DNA from: a virus
Length of the DNA stretch: 25,129 nucleotides
Virus record (IMG/VR): IMGVR_UViG_3300044522_000764
Span: 1-25,129 of that record
Reading direction: 5' to 3' (one strand)
The position numbers and the translations under genes were made by a program. The notes beneath the pieces are model-generated. The model saw only the letters and a list, made by a program, of their open reading frames with translations, was not told the DNA's origin and searched no databases. Below, one piece after another: positions 22,401-25,129 of the stretch. Position 1 is the stretch's first letter. Each line of letters begins with the position of its first letter.

Positions 22401-25129
22401 TTCCCCCGCTTCCTTGGATCCAGTGGATCAAGAGGCCGAGCGTGTCGCGGCTATCCGTAAATCTGGATACGATAATACCCCCTCGATGTTTGGCGAGGGG
22501 CCATCTCCGCGCCCAGATATTTCCCCTGCCGCCTCTGCTGCTGTGGCAGGGACATCTGTTCCGACTCCATTTGACTTTGAGCGAGCGTCGGTGTATGCAA
22601 AAGCAAGCGGAGCATATAATCTCCAAGACGCAACAAATGGAATATCCGGAACCCTGGCACAGATACGAGATGAAAGACTGGCCTCGCCTTACCAAAGCGA
22701 TTTCCAGACTCAACTCTTTGCGACGCAGGAAAGGGCTTCCGGTGATTCTTTCAACGGAGCCACCTCAAACAAATTGTCTCAGCCCGGACCCGGTGAGGTA
22801 TCTGAGCAAGATTACGACAGCCTCGTAGAAGAAGGTCTTCGAGGGGATTGGAAATCCCTTGCCGGAGCCGTAGCCATGCGGGGGCGAGCGTCCTCAATTT
22901 TGCCGGACTTGGTGGATGGGAAGCTGCCTGTTTGGAATATCGTTGGCACTCAAATCCTGACTCCTGCCGATCTTGCTGCTACGCTTTTGCCGTTGCGTTC
23001 GCCTTACATGGAGAGCGTCAAAGTCGCCGTGCTTGATTCCAAGAACCGCGTTGTCACAAGCGAAGTCGTCAGTATCGGCACGCTGAACTCCGCTGTGATG
23101 CACGCCCGTGAACTCACTCGTGCATTGGCTCGTATCAGGAAAAGCACCGGTAAAAATTTTGGGAAAATTGTTTTATCTCACAACCATCCCAGCGGCGATC
23201 CTTCCCCAAGCCAGGCGGATATAAATGTGACTCGAAACCTTGATGAAGCTGCAAAAGCTATGGGGTTTCATGTTGTTGATCACATCATCACAAACGGAAC
23301 AAAGTTTTATTCGTTCCGTGAAATGGGCCTCATAAACAGCAACTTTGAAGGCGACGAAACCTCTGCGGATTTTTCAGAAACACAATCTGCTCCGCAGTTC
23401 ACCCCATCCAAAGCTCATTGGGAGCGGGTCTTGCGCGATGAGCTTCCTTTCATGGATTCACCCGAGAAAGCCTCTTCGCTTTTATCGGTTTTGAAACAGG
23501 GGGACGCTAACGCCGGACACATTCTGTATCTCAATAGCAAGATGCGCCTGACGGCCGTGGAGCGGATACCGGACATTTCTTCTTATGCAAATGATTCGGA
23601 AAAATTAAAAATCCTTAAAAGGAAGATCATGGAAACAGCGTCTTTGGATGGCGCTTATGGGTTTATTTTTCAAACGCCAGAACAAGGGTTGCGCAATCCT
23701 AGATTGATGCGCGAGTTGCGCGAGTTTTCCAGCCAAACCAATTTGCCTCTTGTGGATTTTGCCACAACTGATCCAAACGATCCCAATTTATTTTACAGCT
23801 ACAAACAAGCGGGCCTCCTAGAAAAAGCAGGAAATTATCAAGCCAATTCGCTGGCTGAAGATGCTCCTGTTTTTGGCACGCCCAAATCCTCGGGATCAAA
23901 ACCCCGCAAGTTCACGCAATCCGTGCAATCCGCCGAAGGCGTCATGCCGGAGGTGAAGGCGCACCTCAACTCTTTTGAATACGATCCGGTCACTAATGCC
24001 GAGACCGTGGCTCAAGCCCGCGCCCGCATAGATGCCGCAGGGAGCATGGATGCCGCTTTTATTGCACTCATGGGCAAGACGGCAGCGCCAGCATGGCAAC
24101 CCTCCGCCGTGGACTACGCGACTGGCATGGAACTCATGTCGCAACTCCAAAACCGAGGCCGACATGAAGATGCTGGAGCTATCGCAAATATGATGGCCAC
24201 TCGCGCCACCGACCAAGGCCGAGCGATCCAAGCCCTCTCTATGATCTCCCGCCTCGGGCCGCAAGGCATCGAGATCTTCGCCCAACGCCAGCTCACGCAG
24301 GCCGCCACCTCGGGCAAGACAGACAAAGTGCGCACGACCATCCAAGCCAAGATCGACGAGGCCGACCAGCTCCGCACCGAAGTCACGAAGCTGCGCCACG
24401 ATGCCACGACCGCCGCCATCGTCGGCAATAAAGACCTCATCAAAGGCGAACTTCCTACCGGAGCTAACCCCGTGAAGGTGAACCTCGCTATCCGCGATGC
24501 CATCATGGGCTCGCCTACACCGCTCGCCGCCGAGGCCGCTATCCATGCGATCCTCACCGCCGAAGGGCTCTCGGATAAAGGGGCCGTGCGTATCAGCAAG
24601 AGCGTCGTGAAAGATTTCCTCAAGACCACACAGGATGCTCGCGCTAAAGTGCTCCAAGACCTACAAGCCGCCGCTGAGAATGACCGCCGCCTGGATAAAT
24701 CCAAACTCGGCGGGCTCATGCGACTCAACCGCGAGGGCAAGCTCACCGATGCCAGCCTGCACGCAGGCATGGCGAAGATGCTAGGCATCCCACATTGGGG
24801 AGCGGAGCAAAGCGCCAAGGTGCAACGCATCCTCGCGCAGCGCGACAAGGCTACCGATCCCCGTATCAAGCTCGTTAAGGGGGCCGAAGCCCTCGATGTC
24901 GTTTACCGTGAGTTCATGCCTCCTGGATTACTGGCTAAGATAGATACCTACCAGACGCTCTCGATGCTGCTCAATACGAAGACCGTCACCCGCAACGTGC
25001 TAGGCAACTCCATCATGTTCGGCGGCGATCTGGTGGCCGACTCCTTAGCTGTGCCGATGGATGCTGTGATGGGCCTCGCGACCGGAGAGCGCACGCGCAC
25101 GGGATTATCCCTCGGTCAACGTATCGTGG
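19432..25129 (+). CDS. Giant phage polyvalent protein, ParB-like and RadC/JAB domains; 3' end beyond window
   Basis: An uninterrupted frame of at least 1,899 residues, cut by the window end. In order: NPLLDII-type peptides at residues 4, 78 and 97; a Gly/Ala-rich, possibly membrane-active region at about 300-420; a Pro/Ala linker at about 503-525; a ParB-like domain at about 664-830 (VDFPVDQIKLSKD, then ISGRHRLDLFRRN); a RadC-type JAB domain at about 1180-1300 with HNHPSGDPSPSQAD (His1250, His1252, Asp1263); a second JAB-like domain at about 1326-1463 without these His residues; then a long helical region. Such multi-domain proteins are packaged in virions and injected with DNA to act on the host or protect the genome. 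It follows the smaller internal proteins. The C-terminal domains are unknown. Confidence 0.85.
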   Translation, partial: MAHNPLLDIINAGTSTESQGIAIDQATPLPSDPADWTPYPQNDIIGELDSMDLTRGQTPQDEIPDAPEESSGPMPRRNPLLDIINGGAPEPTLRRENPLLAFIRQQEAAAQQEAAATQEVVAQATTPDEALPVVSSKLANALGVLDYRDPEEGARRSQAAALGEILGLPEYERVQLGAAPTNEDGTVTIRRAQAVSPEANAAAAVKLQADQAAAASRYKAEQESLEPSFFEKIKQRWSLGREQAVDDQLAYRAMTGEVDYEKVKGQLDPSTRPLKGGNWLSEGVLTASQMLPAMVDGIISGNKLGLQGAMAGGSAAAIAGQVGPQVVTPEEIVTVPAAAALGYTAGTAAGSAEYWYKQGAGSMYHELRKEGIPHNVASTVAVGFGAPYAAIELAQVSKLVPGVKQTAAQAVAGGIKSRLTALAKEKGVEYVEQIGQETAQELLSISGEKLAEWSAGVTPPKDKASAWGRIANTIQQTATSIPFLMAPKGALDTYQTVRGNEQAPPAAPPAAPPAAPPAQSPEQAPAEVPQNFIPISTPAAAQPATRPRSLGEVRAPQIALDQAAVDEAFGSPFAPPPVVSNDTFAPPAPATELPETSRTASAAPTVSAPTAPESTGSPELISGDGTSVLSPNASTARVAASGAPELTGSPEMIAGEGSSVSNIPALQPVDFPVDQIKLSKDVPNFKDNADPNTGVVQGERLEGQVDRRGMAPILAWRRLNGDVEVISGRHRLDLFRRNQEGSIPTQIFNEADGFTREDALTLDAELNIRDGQGTTKDYANYFRNASISHDQATERSLLSRAKGRSGFTIGNFGADDLYAVHQSGKLSDAKAEAIAAAAPGDAELQHVGLTFAKDFSPEALTQLITVSQRAKSPTAKQGDLFGNSDENLNKAVALVKASQSKISEIDNAILSVKGAVKRPDAARKMGVDVKDPDSIRNKIEQLQTQREKYVNFLDHPATLAEVRVLAFGEEQAPLFSPAQEPFNLTSDPVSSPASLDPVDQEAERVAAIRKSGYDNTPSMFGEGPSPRPDISPAASAAVAGTSVPTPFDFERASVYAKASGAYNLQDATNGISGTLAQIRDERLASPYQSDFQTQLFATQERASGDSFNGATSNKLSQPGPGEVSEQDYDSLVEEGLRGDWKSLAGAVAMRGRASSILPDLVDGKLPVWNIVGTQILTPADLAATLLPLRSPYMESVKVAVLDSKNRVVTSEVVSIGTLNSAVMHARELTRALARIRKSTGKNFGKIVLSHNHPSGDPSPSQADINVTRNLDEAAKAMGFHVVDHIITNGTKFYSFREMGLINSNFEGDETSADFSETQSAPQFTPSKAHWERVLRDELPFMDSPEKASSLLSVLKQGDANAGHILYLNSKMRLTAVERIPDISSYANDSEKLKILKRKIMETASLDGAYGFIFQTPEQGLRNPRLMRELREFSSQTNLPLVDFATTDPNDPNLFYSYKQAGLLEKAGNYQANSLAEDAPVFGTPKSSGSKPRKFTQSVQSAEGVMPEVKAHLNSFEYDPVTNAETVAQARARIDAAGSMDAAFIALMGKTAAPAWQPSAVDYATGMELMSQLQNRGRHEDAGAIANMMATRATDQGRAIQALSMISRLGPQGIEIFAQRQLTQAATSGKTDKVRTTIQAKIDEADQLRTEVTKLRHDATTAAIVGNKDLIKGELPTGANPVKVNLAIRDAIMGSPTPLAAEAAIHAILTAEGLSDKGAVRISKSVVKDFLKTTQDARAKVLQDLQAAAENDRRLDKSKLGGLMRLNREGKLTDASLHAGMAKMLGIPHWGAEQSAKVQRILAQRDKATDPRIKLVKGAEALDVVYREFMPPGLLAKIDTYQTLSMLLNTKTVTRNVLGNSIMFGGDLVADSLAVPMDAVMGLATGERTRTGLSLGQRIV
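20938..20985 (+). repeat. Four 12-base tandem repeats (Ala-Pro-Pro-Ala)
   Basis: GCGCCACCCGCA occurs four times in a row, the last copy with one base changed, encoding Ala-Pro-Pro-Ala units. It forms the start of a Pro/Ala-rich linker that joins the Gly-rich N-terminal region of the polyvalent protein to its ParB-like domain. The length is probably variable by slippage. Confidence 0.85.
21268..21411 (+). repeat. Duplicated 16-codon segment in the polyvalent linker
   Basis: Codons at 21268-21315 (ESTGSPELISGDGTSV) and 21364-21411 (ELTGSPEMIAGEGSSV) are clear copies separated by 48 bases. DNA has diverged at many third positions, so the duplication is not recent. It lies just before the ParB-like domain. 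Confidence 0.75.

Noticed and set aside
1-25129. tRNA, rRNA, insertion sequence or integrase genes
   Set aside because: None was recognised on either strand by reading; no transposase or integrase motif was seen among the open frames.

Overview
The window is the late, structural part of a tailed-phage or prophage genome, read from one strand only. Every supported gene is on the + strand, and genes overlap by a few bases or sit a few tens of bases apart. The head and tail set suggests a podovirus-like virion: scaffold, an SU10-type HK97-fold capsid protein, a large portal, a head-tail adaptor, a nozzle-like beta-propeller protein, several fibre proteins and internal virion proteins. No tape measure, sheath or tail-tube gene is visible. 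The terminase should lie to the left and the window ends inside a giant gene. The host cannot be named from this sequence. DNA is GC-rich (roughly 55-65% by eye), and most starts lack a Shine-Dalgarno sequence and have C-rich or C/T-rich leaders instead, which hints at a host that initiates translation without strong SD pairing.

Layout: 32-525, two small genes, the first ending in an SSB-like acidic tip. 526-721, a control region with a triple decamer and a candidate promoter motif. 722-5348, scaffold, capsid, a small conserved gene and portal, with a strong terminator just after the capsid gene. 5345-10509, adaptor plus a run of fibre and small tail proteins, with a second strong terminator at 7703-7755. 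10509-11526, lysis cassette: two small holin-like membrane proteins, a small lipoprotein and an M15 peptidase endolysin. 11560-15393, nozzle-like protein, another fibre and a small unknown. 15393-19419, internal virion proteins interrupted by a YcaO-TfuA gene pair. 19432 to the end, a polyvalent protein of at least 1,899 residues with ParB-like and RadC/JAB domains.

The most striking content is the complete YcaO (16532-17791) and TfuA (17788-18804) pair. It is coupled by a 4-base overlap and lies between virion genes. In known systems this pair makes backbone thioamides in peptides or proteins. No short precursor peptide lies beside it, so the target may be a virion protein or a host protein.

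A second notable item is an intergenic motif, TTGACA followed by CTCCCGCATA, found three times ahead of transcription blocks (595, 6292, 11531). It is nearly identical at two sites and is a candidate phage promoter. There is also evidence of mosaic assembly: GC content falls inside the gene at 18811 and across the ParB-RadC section of the polyvalent protein.
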